A DNA stretch of 64,000 bases, taken from positions 248,001 to 312,000 of the forward strand of contig CAKUXV010000001.1 of the NCBI GenBank assembly GCA_934700895.1. The letters run 5' to 3'. Below the pieces are notes generated by a model that saw only the letters and a list, made by a program, of their open reading frames with translations, was not told where the DNA came from and searched no databases. How positions within the stretch are numbered: the first letter of the stretch is position 1; each line of letters opens with the position of its first letter. Positions 1 through 8,466 of the stretch are shown piece by piece. The stretch is from an uncultured Bacilli bacterium. GTDB taxonomy: Bacteria; Bacillota_I; Bacilli_A; RFN20; CAG-826. The position numbers and the translations under genes are program-made.

Positions 1-1
1 C

Positions 2-412
2 GACGCGGTTTTGCAAGAAGTTCCGCGGGTTAGAAAAGACCTCGGATATCCGCCTCTTGTCACCCCGCTTTCCCAGATGGTGGGCACCCAAGCCGTTATG
101 AACGTCATCACGGGAGAACGTTATAAGATGGTCCCCAAGGAAATTAAAGACTATCTCCATGGTTTATACGGCAAAGCCCCGGCGCCCGTAGATCCGGCGA
201 TCCAAAAGAAGATCATTGGCAACGACGAGGTGATCACCTATCGCCCTGCCGATAAACTGGCCCCGGAATTTGAAGAGCTAAAGAAGAAATACAAGAAGAT
301 TGCCAAGACGGATGAAGACGTCCTTTCGATTGCCTTGTTTGATCAAGTGGCCATCTCGTTCTTAAAGAAGAAATACGGACTGGAGGCGGAGGAATTCTCC
401 GTTAGCCTATGA
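2..412 (+). CDS. oadA: Oxaloacetate decarboxylase alpha subunit, C-terminal part (partial)
   Basis: The window opens inside this gene; about 136 C-terminal residues are visible. They match the end of the carboxyltransferase region of OadA / pyruvate carboxylase subunit B, with family-typical stretches such as LGYPPLVTPLSQMVGTQAV and the helical segment after VITGERYKMVPKEIKDY. The family moves the carboxyl group from oxaloacetate to biotin in the cytoplasm. There is no biotin domain at this C-terminus; the carrier is encoded separately two genes downstream. The stop overlaps the next start (ATGA), so it is the upstream member of an oad operon. The catalytic metal-binding half lies outside the window. 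Confidence 0.9.
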   Translation, partial: DAVLQEVPRVRKDLGYPPLVTPLSQMVGTQAVMNVITGERYKMVPKEIKDYLHGLYGKAPAPVDPAIQKKIIGNDEVITYRPADKLAPEFEELKKKYKKIAKTDEDVLSIALFDQVAISFLKKKYGLEAEEFSVSL

Positions 413-717
413 CGGTTCTTTTTGAAAGCTCTTCCTTCCACTGGGACATCAACAATTTTGGAGACGCCGCCCTTCTATCGCTATTATGCGTCTTGATGGT
501 CTTCGTGGTTTTGGCCGTCATCACATTGATTCTAATGGGTCTCAACCAGATTCGCGCCTTAGACGTCAAAGAAACCGTCACGATGCAAGATGGGACGGTC
601 TTAGATGAAGACGCGATTGCTGCGGTGCTTGTTGCGAGCATCGATTACCGCAAGTCCACCAAAGAAGATTTCAAAGTCGTCAGCTGCAAACTCATCGATG
701 AGGAGAAGAAAAAATGA
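409..717 (+). CDS. oadG: Sodium pump decarboxylase gamma subunit (OadG-like)
   Basis: A 102-residue protein with one membrane helix at about residues 22-46 followed by a small cytoplasmic tail. Size, topology and position between the alpha subunit and the biotin carrier fit the gamma subunit, which holds the alpha and beta subunits of the oxaloacetate decarboxylase complex together at the membrane. It overlaps the stop of oadA by ATGA and its own stop overlaps the start of the carrier gene in the same way, implying translational coupling. Sequence is weakly conserved in this family, so the call rests mainly on context and topology. Confidence 0.8.
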   Translation: MTVLFESSSFHWDINNFGDAALLSLLCVLMVFVVLAVITLILMGLNQIRALDVKETVTMQDGTVLDEDAIAAVLVASIDYRKSTKEDFKVVSCKLIDEEKKK

Positions 718-1091
718 GAATCTACAAAGTCAAAGTCAACGGAAAGACCTTTGAGGTCAAAATCCTTTCCGTTTCGGAAACCGAACCCTTGGAAGTGGGA
801 ACCGTGAAAGCGGCCTCTGCCGCTCAAACAGCGGCTCCTACCGCGCCAGCCCCCGCTACCCCCGCAGGCCCCGTTTCCAGCAAACCCGTCGAATCCCCGA
901 TGCAAGGAACGATCCTTGACGTGAAGGTCAAAGTGGGCGACGAAGTGAAAGCCGGGGATACCCTTTTGATTCTCGAAGCCATGAAACTCGAAAACGAAAT
1001 CAAAGCCCCAAGTAACGGCAAGGTTTTGGAAATCCGCGTCCAAAAAGGCGCGTCGGTAAACAGCAAGGACGTTTTAGTCGTCTTGGGGTAA
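714..1091 (+). CDS. Biotin carboxyl carrier protein of the decarboxylase
   Basis: A 125-residue protein: about 32 residues of beta-rich N-terminus, an Ala/Pro-rich flexible linker (about 33-58) and a biotinyl domain (59-125) with the EAMKLE motif; the biotinylated lysine is K91. It shuttles the carboxyl group between OadA and the membrane beta subunit. In many organisms this domain is the C-terminus of OadA; here it is a separate gene, as in GcdC/MmdC-type systems. It overlaps oadG by ATGA and oadB follows after 6 nt. The biotin ligase gene two genes downstream presumably modifies it. Confidence 0.93.
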   Translation: MRIYKVKVNGKTFEVKILSVSETEPLEVGTVKAASAAQTAAPTAPAPATPAGPVSSKPVESPMQGTILDVKVKVGDEVKAGDTLLILEAMKLENEIKAPSNGKVLEIRVQKGASVNSKDVLVVLG

Positions 1092-1097
1092 GAGGCC

Positions 1098-2357
1098 ATG
1101 ACCGCGCTTCTATATAACGATGTCGGCGGTTTCTTCCAAGGTTTTTGGGAGAACACCGGCTTCGCCCAATTCTTTACCGATGGGGGATGGAAAAACCTCA
1201 TCATGATAGCAGTGGCTATATTGCTGCTATATCTGGCCATTTTCCGGAAGGCCGAGCCCTATTTGCTTATCCCAATGGGCGTGGGGATGTTGCTCGCTAA
1301 CCTTCCGCTCTCTCACATCATGGACCCCGTCTATAAGACGGTGGATGGCGGTAATGCCATTTGGGTGGAGCACGTCGAATACAAAGGCTTGCTTGGCCTG
1401 TTTTATCCCAATGGCGAAGACGTCAAACAAATCGCGGGGTATGAAGGGCTATTAGGCGTCCTTTATAACGGCATTAAATACGAAATCTACCCCTGCCTTA
1501 TTTTCCTTGGCATTGGAGCAACGACTGATTTCGGTCCATTGATCTCCAACCCCAAGACCATGCTTCTTGGCGCAGCTGCCCAAATCGGCATCTTCGTCAC
1601 GTTCATGCTTGCCGTTGCCTGTGGGTTCACCCCTGCTCAGGCCGGTTCAATTGGCATCATCGGGGGAGCCGATGGCCCCACGGCCATTTTGACGACCACA
1701 AAACTGGCCCCCGAACTCCTCTCATCGATTGCCATTGCCGCCTATTCCTACATGGCTCTTGTCCCCTTCATTCAGCCTCCGGTCATCCGTTTGCTGACGA
1801 CCAAGAAGGAACGCATGATCCACATGGATATGCCCAAACCCGTCTCCAAAACCAAGAAAATCATCTTCCCGATTTTGGTAACGGCCATCGTTGTCCTCAT
1901 CGTTCCTAGCTGCGCACCCCTTATTGGTTGCTTGATGTTTGGCAACCTCATCAAAGAAAGCGGTGTTGTTCCTAAGCTAGTGGAAAACGCCTCGAACGCC
2001 TTGCTTTATATCGTGACGATCCTTTTGGGCTTAACGGTAGGAGCGACGGCTTCGGCGGAAACCTTCTTAACCGCGAAAACCCTTCTCATCTTTGTCCTTG
2101 GCGTTGTTGCCTTCATCATGGCGACCGCGGGTGGGGTTCTCATTGGCAAATTGATGTGCGTCTTAACCAAAGGCAAAGTCAATCCGATGATTGGCGCGGC
2201 GGGCGTCTCCGCCGTTCCGATGGCGGCTCGCGTCGTCCAAAAAGAAGGAGTTCGCGAAGATCCCTCTAACTTCTTACTCATGCACGCGATGGGACCGAAC
2301 GTGGCTGGCGTTATCGGCTCTGCCGTTGCCGCTGGCTTGCTTATGATGCTTCTCTAA
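1098..2357 (+). CDS. oadB: Sodium-translocating decarboxylase beta subunit
   Basis: A 419-residue polytopic membrane protein of the OadB/GcdB/MmdB family. The signature GGADGPTAILTTTKLAPEL is present at about residues 191-210, along with the matching C-terminal half (GAAGVSAVPMAARVVQKEG). The family decarboxylates carboxybiotin and exports sodium ions, turning decarboxylation energy into an ion gradient. The N-terminus holds an extra stretch (about 85-120) with a GLLGLFYPNG/GLLGVLYNGIK near-repeat before the conserved core. It is tightly packed in the operon, with birA 5 nt downstream. Substrate (oxaloacetate rather than glutaconyl- or methylmalonyl-CoA) is inferred from the adjacent pckA and the OadA sequence. 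Confidence 0.93.
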   Translation: MTALLYNDVGGFFQGFWENTGFAQFFTDGGWKNLIMIAVAILLLYLAIFRKAEPYLLIPMGVGMLLANLPLSHIMDPVYKTVDGGNAIWVEHVEYKGLLGLFYPNGEDVKQIAGYEGLLGVLYNGIKYEIYPCLIFLGIGATTDFGPLISNPKTMLLGAAAQIGIFVTFMLAVACGFTPAQAGSIGIIGGADGPTAILTTTKLAPELLSSIAIAAYSYMALVPFIQPPVIRLLTTKKERMIHMDMPKPVSKTKKIIFPILVTAIVVLIVPSCAPLIGCLMFGNLIKESGVVPKLVENASNALLYIVTILLGLTVGATASAETFLTAKTLLIFVLGVVAFIMATAGGVLIGKLMCVLTKGKVNPMIGAAGVSAVPMAARVVQKEGVREDPSNFLLMHAMGPNVAGVIGSAVAAGLLMMLL

Positions 2358-2362
2358 GGAAT

Positions 2363-3115
2363 ATGAATCACCGCATCCTTGCTTTTGAAATCTTGCCGTC
2401 TACTTCGGATTATTTGAAGGAAAACCTTTCTTCTTTGGAAGATGGGGTTGTCGTGACGGCGATTTCTCAAAGCAAGGGGCGCGGCAGAAGGGGAAGAAGC
2501 TGGGAGTCGTCGGAAGGAGATTTAATCTTCTCCTTATTATTAAAGGACGTATCTTTCCCCACTCTCTTGCCCGTTCTTCCCTTAATAAGCGGAGTCGCTT
2601 TGTCTCTAGCTTTAGAAACGTATGGGGTACAGCCGCTGATTAAGTGGCCCAATGACTTGTATCTAGAGGGCAAAAAGATTGCCGGAATCCTCTGCGAAGG
2701 AATCGCGGAAGGAGAAAAGCAATCCGCAATCGTTGGAATTGGAGCGAATCTCGCTTCCCGCCCCTTCCCCCAAGACATTGCGTTCAAAGCGGAAAGCCTT
2801 GGGAATCTTGGCTATCTCATTCCGAAAGAAGAACTACTACAGACATTCTTAGAACGATTCGATACCTTCGTTCAGTTGGCCTTAGCGGGTCAAGCGGACT
2901 GGTTCCCTCTTCTAGAAAGTCGTGATTATCTAAAAAACCAAACGGTTCACCTCAACTATTACGGAGAAAACCTTTGCGGAATCGCGAAGGGAATTGCTTC
3001 TAACGGAGCATTGCTCGTAGAAAATAACGGGCAAATCAAACAGGTTACTTCGGGGGAGGCGAGTTTATCGCCCGACTCGGATAATAATAAAGAAAAGGAG
3101 CTTACACATGCTTAA
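2363..3115 (+). CDS. birA: Biotin--protein ligase
   Basis: A 250-residue BirA/BPL enzyme that activates biotin with ATP and attaches it to carrier lysines. Visible motifs are SKGRGRRGRSW (biotinyl-AMP loop, about residues 37-47), KWPNDLYLEGKKIAGILCE and a C-terminal SH3-like domain (about 200-240). There is no N-terminal helix-turn-helix, so it is a group I ligase and not a biotin repressor. Placement directly after the biotin carrier and oadB links it functionally to the decarboxylase. Its last codons overlap the pckA start by 8 nt. Confidence 0.95.
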   Translation: MNHRILAFEILPSTSDYLKENLSSLEDGVVVTAISQSKGRGRRGRSWESSEGDLIFSLLLKDVSFPTLLPVLPLISGVALSLALETYGVQPLIKWPNDLYLEGKKIAGILCEGIAEGEKQSAIVGIGANLASRPFPQDIAFKAESLGNLGYLIPKEELLQTFLERFDTFVQLALAGQADWFPLLESRDYLKNQTVHLNYYGENLCGIAKGIASNGALLVENNGQIKQVTSGEASLSPDSDNNKEKELTHA

Positions 3116-4718
3116 ACCATCGGATTTGGAAGCCTATGGCATCCAAGGGGCAACGGAAGTTATCTATAACCCCTCCTACGAAATGCTTTTCGAGGAAGAA
3201 ACAAAATCCACCCTCGAAGGTTATGAAAAGGGCCAAGTGACCGAACTTGGTGCAGTCAACGTCATGACTGGCGTCTTCACCGGACGCTCGCCCAAAGACA
3301 AATATATCGTCGTCGATTCGAATTCGAAGGACACCGTGTGGTGGAATTCCCCCGAATATCCTAACGATAACCATCCCATGAGCGAAGAAACCTGGGCTAA
3401 AGTCAAGAAACTCGCCATTGAGGAACTCTGCGGAAAACGTCTCTTCGTCGTCGATGCTTTCTGCGGTGCGAACAAAGACACTCGCATGGCCGTTCGCTTC
3501 GTCGTTGAAGTTGCCTGGCAAGCCCATTTCATCCGCAACATGTTCATCCGTCCTAGCGAAGAAGAACTGAAGAACTTCAAGCCGGACTTCATCGTTTATA
3601 ACGCGTCAAAAGCCAAAGTCGATAACTTCAAAGAACTTGGCCTCCATAGCGAAACCTGCGTTGCCTTCAATATCACTTCTCGCGAGCAAGTCATCCTCAA
3701 CACCTGGTATGGCGGTGAAATGAAGAAGGGTATGTTCTCGATGATGAACTACTACCTCCCCTTAAAAGGCATTGCTTCCATGCATTGCTCCGCCAACACG
3801 GATAAGAAGGGCGAGAATACCGCTATTTTCTTTGGACTTTCCGGAACTGGCAAAACCACCCTTTCCACCGATCCAAAGCGCTTGCTCATCGGCGACGACG
3901 AACATGGTTGGGACGATAATGGCGTCTTCAACTTCGAAGGCGGATGCTATGCCAAAGTCATCAATCTCGACAAAGAATCCGAACCGGATATCTATAACGC
4001 GATTCGTCGCGACGCTTTGCTAGAAAACGTCACGGTCGATGGCAATGGCAAGATTGATTTCGCCGATAAGTCCGTCACAGAAAATACCCGCGTTTCCTAT
4101 CCGATCGACCACATCGAAAACATCGTCAAGCCGATTTCCCATGGACCGGCCGCGAAAAACGTCATCTTCCTTTCCGCGGATGCCTTCGGTGTTTTACCCC
4201 CTGTTTCGATTTTGACCCCGGAGCAAACCCAATATTATTTCCTCTCCGGCTTCACGGCGAAACTCGCGGGAACCGAGCGTGGCATTACCGAACCGACTCC
4301 GACCTTCTCTGCTTGCTTTGGTCAAGCCTTCCTCGAACTTCATCCGACCAAATACGCCCAAGAATTGGTGAAGAAGATGAAGATGAGCGGAGCCAAAGCT
4401 TATCTTGTCAACACCGGTTGGAATGGTTCTGGCAAGCGTATCTCCATCAAAGATACCCGCGGTATCATCGATGCCATCTTGAACGGAGCGATCCTTTCCG
4501 CCCCGACCAAGAAGATTCCGTTCTTCGATTTCGAAGTTCCGACGGAACTCCCGGGCGTGGATTCCCATATCCTCGATCCGCGCGACACCTATGCGGAAAA
4601 AGGTGTTTGGGAAGGCAAGGCCAAAGATTTGGCTGGCCGCTTCCAAAAGAATTTCGTCAAATACGAATCCAACGATGCCGGCAAGGCACTTGTAAAAGCC
4701 GGACCAAAGCTCGACTAA
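3108..4718 (+). CDS. pckA: Phosphoenolpyruvate carboxykinase (ATP)
   Basis: A 536-residue ATP-type PEP carboxykinase, full length for the family. The kinase P-loop GLSGTGKTTLS sits near residue 245, followed by the metal/OAA-binding stretch GDDEHGWDDNGVFNFEGGCYAK. It interconverts oxaloacetate + ATP with PEP + CO2 + ADP. Next to an oxaloacetate decarboxylase, the carboxylating direction is attractive: PEP to OAA with ATP gain, then OAA to pyruvate with sodium export, by-passing pyruvate kinase (inference). The start has a good AAGGAG site lying inside the birA 3' end. A strong intrinsic terminator follows, closing the operon. Confidence 0.97.
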   Translation: MLKPSDLEAYGIQGATEVIYNPSYEMLFEEETKSTLEGYEKGQVTELGAVNVMTGVFTGRSPKDKYIVVDSNSKDTVWWNSPEYPNDNHPMSEETWAKVKKLAIEELCGKRLFVVDAFCGANKDTRMAVRFVVEVAWQAHFIRNMFIRPSEEELKNFKPDFIVYNASKAKVDNFKELGLHSETCVAFNITSREQVILNTWYGGEMKKGMFSMMNYYLPLKGIASMHCSANTDKKGENTAIFFGLSGTGKTTLSTDPKRLLIGDDEHGWDDNGVFNFEGGCYAKVINLDKESEPDIYNAIRRDALLENVTVDGNGKIDFADKSVTENTRVSYPIDHIENIVKPISHGPAAKNVIFLSADAFGVLPPVSILTPEQTQYYFLSGFTAKLAGTERGITEPTPTFSACFGQAFLELHPTKYAQELVKKMKMSGAKAYLVNTGWNGSGKRISIKDTRGIIDAILNGAILSAPTKKIPFFDFEVPTELPGVDSHILDPRDTYAEKGVWEGKAKDLAGRFQKNFVKYESNDAGKALVKAGPKLD

Positions 4719-4737
4719 GCTGAGTTTGACCATGTGT

Positions 4738-4770
4738 CCCCCTCCTTTTTGAGAAGAAGGGGGATTTTTC
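4738..4770 (+). terminator. Intrinsic terminator of the oad-pckA operon
   Basis: An 11-bp stem (one mismatch) of a C-rich arm against a matching AAGAAGGGGGA arm, followed by ATTTTT. It lies 20 nt after the pckA stop and converges with the tRNA-Ser terminator. Confidence 0.85.
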
Positions 4771-4777
4771 ATGCACG

Positions 4778-4800
4778 AAAAAAGCTGCCCGAAGGCAGCC
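4778..4800 (-). terminator. Intrinsic terminator of tRNA-Ser(CGA)
   Basis: On the minus strand: stem GCTGCC/GGCAGC with a 4-nt TTCG loop followed by six T, 12 nt beyond the tRNA CCA end. Confidence 0.85.
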
Positions 4801-4811
4801 GATGCACTGAT

Positions 4812-4903
4812 TGGCGGAGAAACAGGGATTCGAACCCTGGCTGGAGCATGACCCCACTAACGGTTTTCGAAACCGCCCCCTTCAACCGCTTGGGTATTTC
4901 TCC
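4812..4903 (-). tRNA. tRNA-Ser(CGA)
   Basis: Read on the minus strand it folds into a class II tRNA: 7-bp acceptor stem GGAGAAA/TTTCTCC, anticodon stem GCGGT/ACCGT around loop TTCGAAA (anticodon CGA, reads UCG), a long variable arm, T-arm with GGTTCGAATCC, discriminator G and an encoded CCA (4812-4814). The long variable arm is the serine identity element. Confidence 0.96.
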
Positions 4904-4971
4904 AAGTTCAAGGTGCGATAGGTATGTTACCATTCCTTTTTCTTCTAGGCAAGAAGGACCTTTTTGCGTTT

Positions 4972-4990
4972 TACCACATAGTGGTATATC
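4972..4990 (+). promoter_or_regulatory. Inverted repeat overlapping a putative -10 box
   Basis: A perfect 6-3-6 inverted repeat (TACCAC-ATA-GTGGTA, 4972-4986) overlaps a TG-n-TATATC extended -10-like element (4982-4990) ending 11 nt before the ATG at 5002. Operator function is inferred from this overlap only. Confidence 0.4.
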
Positions 4991-5001
4991 CTTTAAGAGT
5001 T

Positions 5002-6762
5002 ATGTGGAAGCAAGTTCAGGAAACCTTCATCGCCTATTGGCCCTATATCGTTTCGTTCTTTTTGCTGCTTGCCGGGACTACGTTAGCCATCGTTACGATT
5101 GCCGTTTCTTCTTCGAAGCACAAGAAATTCGTCGAAGAATTGGAACGCACGATGGATTCGTCGCGCATTTTTATCGTGGATATGCGTTCGCAGATGGTTC
5201 GCGATTTCGTTGTGACTGCGCCTCACGCGATTACAAACCCTTATCCCCTAGCGGATTTTTATCACCAATTCCCCCAATCGGAGCAAAAGCGAGTCATCCA
5301 ATGGGTAAACGCCGTCAGCGATCCGGAGACGAGCGCCCCCGATTATTTAGAAACGGATACCAGCGCAGGCTCCTCCAAAACCAAAACGTATTTCTCAATG
5401 CTTCAAGTGGATTCCTTTGATCCCGAACAAGGCATCCTCCATCTTCGTTCCTATTTGCTGAAGTCGATGGAAACCAATCAAGCGAATAGCCGAAAACCGA
5501 AAAATCGCGGCCTTGCCTCCATGAAGCAATATCAACTTGGGCTGAAAAACGGTTCCAAGCGAAAAGGAGTCACCCTGGTGTTCCATTTTGCTTACCGCCG
5601 CATCCAAGATAAAGACAAACCTTTGAATCCTCTAATCATGAAGCAAATCCAAAACGCCGTGTCGCCTCTTGTTACTTCGCGTAGAATTATGATGCAAATC
5701 GACGGCAATGAATTCATGATTGCCGATTTCCATATCCCGGGGATGCCGGATGGCTTGCATCTTGCCAAAGATTGCGTGGATGCCATCCGCCGATACTTAG
5801 CCATCAATGGCTATGCGACCAAAATTGATTTCCGTGTGGCTCTAGTTGAGCACCGTCTCTTCCCGACCAAGGATGATGCGGCGATTCTAGAAGAAGGAAA
5901 GCGTTCCGTATCCATCGCCTTCTCCAATCCCACGGCGATTTATTTCTATGAAAAGGGAAAAGAATCCTTCCGGAATGACCCAGGAAGCAATGATTCCTAC
6001 CGCACGGAAGTGGAACGCATCATTCATGACAATAAAATCCGCACTAAATTCCGGCCTATTTATTCCGTTCAAGAAGAAAAGGTACTTGGCTATTTGATGA
6101 AAAGCGAACCCATCAACACCTATTTCGATTCCATGGACGACCTGCATGACTATGCGGCGAGAACCGGCGACGACCACGATTTGTTTGCTACAATCGCCCG
6201 TAACTCTGTACCGGTGTTTGTTAACGAAGTCAAAGACCCCGATTCCCTTCTCTTCTATAACGTTCGTGTGGAAGACCGCGACTTCATGCTCACGGTATTC
6301 GCTAGGCTCAAGGCCGCGAAATCCACACACATCGTCTTCCTCTTCAAGGAATCGGACATTCGAGCCCATTTCGATTCGAACCATCCCGAAGACATCGTCA
6401 GTGACATGAAACAAATCAAAGCCAAGGGCTTCCAAGTTGGATTATTGCTCGAAGAAGGTGAATTGGGGCTCCCCGCTTCGACCTATAGAGCCTATGATTA
6501 TTTCGTTTGCAGCTTCCGTTTCGCTGGAATTGCTACAAATATGGATGCCAAGATCCGTTCCAAACTCCATAGCTTGGTCGAGAAATTGCTTCGCTACAAC
6601 AAACCGATCATCGCTAGCGACATCGAAGGATGGGATGCCATTGAAATCATCGTCCGCAGCGGGCTGAAGTACATCTCCAGTGAATTCTTCGCCCCCTACG
6701 ACCCGATGCTCAACCCGATTCCAAATAAATCGATGAAGAAAGTTCGCGACATGAGAAGATAA
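5002..6762 (+). CDS. Membrane-anchored protein with degenerate GGDEF and EAL domains
   Basis: 586 residues from the ATG at 5002; an upstream in-frame ATG at 4924 would place the promoter-like repeat inside the gene. One N-terminal membrane helix (about 14-40) is followed by a linker. A GGDEF-like domain (about 185-320) has DGNEF (234-238) in place of GGDEF. An EAL-like domain (about 340-580) begins FRPIYSVQEEKVLGY but lacks the EAL glutamate and DDFGTG motif (LLEEGELG instead). The fold is therefore recognisable while both catalytic centres look lost, suggesting a c-di-GMP sensor or signalling scaffold without turnover (inference). proS follows after 17 nt, probably co-transcribed. Confidence 0.7.
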   Translation: MWKQVQETFIAYWPYIVSFFLLLAGTTLAIVTIAVSSSKHKKFVEELERTMDSSRIFIVDMRSQMVRDFVVTAPHAITNPYPLADFYHQFPQSEQKRVIQWVNAVSDPETSAPDYLETDTSAGSSKTKTYFSMLQVDSFDPEQGILHLRSYLLKSMETNQANSRKPKNRGLASMKQYQLGLKNGSKRKGVTLVFHFAYRRIQDKDKPLNPLIMKQIQNAVSPLVTSRRIMMQIDGNEFMIADFHIPGMPDGLHLAKDCVDAIRRYLAINGYATKIDFRVALVEHRLFPTKDDAAILEEGKRSVSIAFSNPTAIYFYEKGKESFRNDPGSNDSYRTEVERIIHDNKIRTKFRPIYSVQEEKVLGYLMKSEPINTYFDSMDDLHDYAARTGDDHDLFATIARNSVPVFVNEVKDPDSLLFYNVRVEDRDFMLTVFARLKAAKSTHIVFLFKESDIRAHFDSNHPEDIVSDMKQIKAKGFQVGLLLEEGELGLPASTYRAYDYFVCSFRFAGIATNMDAKIRSKLHSLVEKLLRYNKPIIASDIEGWDAIEIIVRSGLKYISSEFFAPYDPMLNPIPNKSMKKVRDMRR

Positions 6763-6779
6763 AAGGAAAGAAAAACAAT

Positions 6780-8219
6780 ATGGGAAAACAAACAATCAAA
6801 AACGAAGCCATCACTAGCAGAGACAGCGACTTTGCTCAGTGGTATACCGACGTTTGCCGCAAAGCGGACTTAATGGATTATAGCTCCGTAAAGGGCTTTA
6901 TCGATTATTTGCCTTATGGCTATGCCATCTGGGAACAAATCCAAGCCTTTGCCGACAAGAAATTCAAAGAACATGGTTCGGAAAACGTCTATTTGCCTTG
7001 CGTCATCCCCTCTTCTTTGATGGCCAAAGAGAAAGACCATGTGGAAGGATTTGCTCCGGAATGCTTGGTCGCAACAATCGGCGGCAACAAAGAACTCGAC
7101 GATCCGCTCATCATCCGCCCGACTTCGGAAATCCTTTTCTCCGATATGTATAAGCGTTTGGTTTCGAGCTACCGCGATTTGCCGAAGATTTATAACCAGT
7201 GGTGCTCCGTGGTACGTTGGGAGAAGACGACTCGTCCTTTCCTCCGTGGATCCGAATTCCTTTGGCAAGAAGGCCACTGCTTATTCGAAACGGAAGAAGA
7301 AGCCAGAAAGAATACGATGGATATGTTGGAAGTCTACGACTCCATCGGTCGTGACCTATTGGCTATCCCATTTGTAAAGGGAAGAAAAACCGAGCATGAG
7401 AAATTTGCCGGCGCGGTGGAAACCTGGTCCATCGAAGCGCTGATGCACGACGGCAAAGCCCTCCAAAGCGGCACCTCCCATTATTTGGGAACGGGATTCG
7501 CCGAAGCTTTTGGAATCTCCTATTTGGGGCGCGACAACAAACTTCACGCCCCCCATCAAACTTCTTGGGGCGTTTCCACCCGTTTAATCGGCGCGGTCAT
7601 CATGGTGCACGGCGATGATAATGGTCTTGTCCTGCCTCCTCGCGTCGCCCCGATTCAAGTCGTGATTGTCCCCATCCGTCAACAAACTCCGGGAATTCTA
7701 GAAAAGTGCGAAGAAATTCGTCAAAAACTCCTCAAGCAGGGAGTCCGCGTGAAAGTCGATTCCTCCGACCATACTCCTGGCTGGAAATTCGCCGAATGGG
7801 AAATGAAGGGAGTCCCTCTTCGCCTCGAACTCGGCCCGCGTGACCTCGAAGCGGGGCAAGTTGCGCTTAGCAAACGTTATAATGGCGAAAAACTCGTTGG
7901 AAACATCGAAGCCGTTGAAAGTGAAATCCCGGCCTTGCTAGAAGCCATCCAAGAAGAGATGTATCAAAAGGCCAAAGCCTTCCTCGATACCAAAATCGTG
8001 GATGTTGCCAACGTGGAAGAGCTCAAAGCCGCTCTCGAAAAAGGCGGATATGGCCGCATGGCTTATTGCGGATGCCCCGAATGCGAAGATCAAATCAAGA
8101 TCATGACCAACGGTGGTACCGCTCGCTGCATCTATAAATATATAGAAGAAGGGGATGCGGTTTGCCCCGTTTGTGGCAAGAAGTCCAAAATCATCGCTTA
8201 TTTTGCCAAGGCTTATTGA
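6780..8219 (+). CDS. proS: Prolyl-tRNA synthetase, archaeal/eukaryote-like type
   Basis: A 479-residue class II synthetase that charges tRNA-Pro. The N-terminus (DFAQWYTDVCRKADL, YLPYGYAIWE), motif 2 region (VVRWEKTTRPFLRGSEFLWQEGHCLFET) and the C-terminal zinc-binding domain (CGCPEC and CPVCGKKS) mark it as the archaeal/eukaryote-like form that lacks the bacterial editing insertion. This form is typical of mycoplasmas and some Bacillota. An AAAGGAAAG site precedes the ATG, and a strong terminator closes the gene. Confidence 0.97.
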   Translation: MGKQTIKNEAITSRDSDFAQWYTDVCRKADLMDYSSVKGFIDYLPYGYAIWEQIQAFADKKFKEHGSENVYLPCVIPSSLMAKEKDHVEGFAPECLVATIGGNKELDDPLIIRPTSEILFSDMYKRLVSSYRDLPKIYNQWCSVVRWEKTTRPFLRGSEFLWQEGHCLFETEEEARKNTMDMLEVYDSIGRDLLAIPFVKGRKTEHEKFAGAVETWSIEALMHDGKALQSGTSHYLGTGFAEAFGISYLGRDNKLHAPHQTSWGVSTRLIGAVIMVHGDDNGLVLPPRVAPIQVVIVPIRQQTPGILEKCEEIRQKLLKQGVRVKVDSSDHTPGWKFAEWEMKGVPLRLELGPRDLEAGQVALSKRYNGEKLVGNIEAVESEIPALLEAIQEEMYQKAKAFLDTKIVDVANVEELKAALEKGGYGRMAYCGCPECEDQIKIMTNGGTARCIYKYIEEGDAVCPVCGKKSKIIAYFAKAY

Positions 8220-8231
8220 GAAAAAGACCCG

Positions 8232-8260
8232 AAGGACGGCGAAAAATGCCGTCCTTTTTC
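8232..8260 (+). terminator. Intrinsic terminator after proS
   Basis: Stem GGACGGC/GCCGTCC extended by AA/TT, 7-nt A-rich loop, then a T run; begins 12 nt after the proS stop. Confidence 0.9.
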
Positions 8261-8329
8261 GTCTTCTCCCCTAAAAGAGGGAAAAACACTAGCAAGGCCT
8301 TGCGTTTTGTTTTATATTATTACCCGCAC

Positions 8330-8423
8330 GGAGGCGTACCCAAGAGGCCGAAGGGGACGGTTTGCTAAACCGTTAGATCGGGGTTAACCTGGTGCGAGGG
8401 TTCGAATCTCTCCGCCTCCGCCA
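8330..8423 (+). tRNA. tRNA-Ser(GCU)
   Basis: Class II tRNA with acceptor stem GGAGGCG/CGCCTCC, anticodon stem ACGGT/ACCGT around loop TTGCTAA (anticodon GCT, reads AGC/AGU), a long variable arm, T-loop TTCGAAT, discriminator G and encoded CCA (8421-8423). It is followed by its own terminator. Confidence 0.97.
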
Positions 8424-8438
8424 CGAAGAATATTGAAG

Positions 8439-8466
8439 GCACGCTTGAAATAAGGCGTGCTTTTTT
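8439..8466 (+). terminator. Intrinsic terminator after tRNA-Ser(GCU)
   Basis: GCACGC/GCGTGC stem, 10-nt loop, six T residues; 15 nt after the CCA end. Confidence 0.88.

Noticed and set aside
645..1240. Minus-strand open frames of 132-138 codons in the oad genes
   Set aside because: Shadows of high-codon-bias genes; the Ala/Pro linker of the biotin carrier gives low-complexity antisense sequence.
4194..4772. 192-codon minus-strand open frame inside pckA
   Set aside because: Lies wholly antisense to a strongly conserved enzyme, runs through its terminator, has no ribosome site and resembles no family.
4924..5001. Upstream start for the GGDEF/EAL protein
   Set aside because: Would add 26 residues without conservation and place the inverted repeat and -10-like box inside the coding region.
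5887..6435. 182-codon minus-strand frame within the GGDEF/EAL gene
   Set aside because: Antisense shadow with no start signal; the plus frame has recognisable domains.
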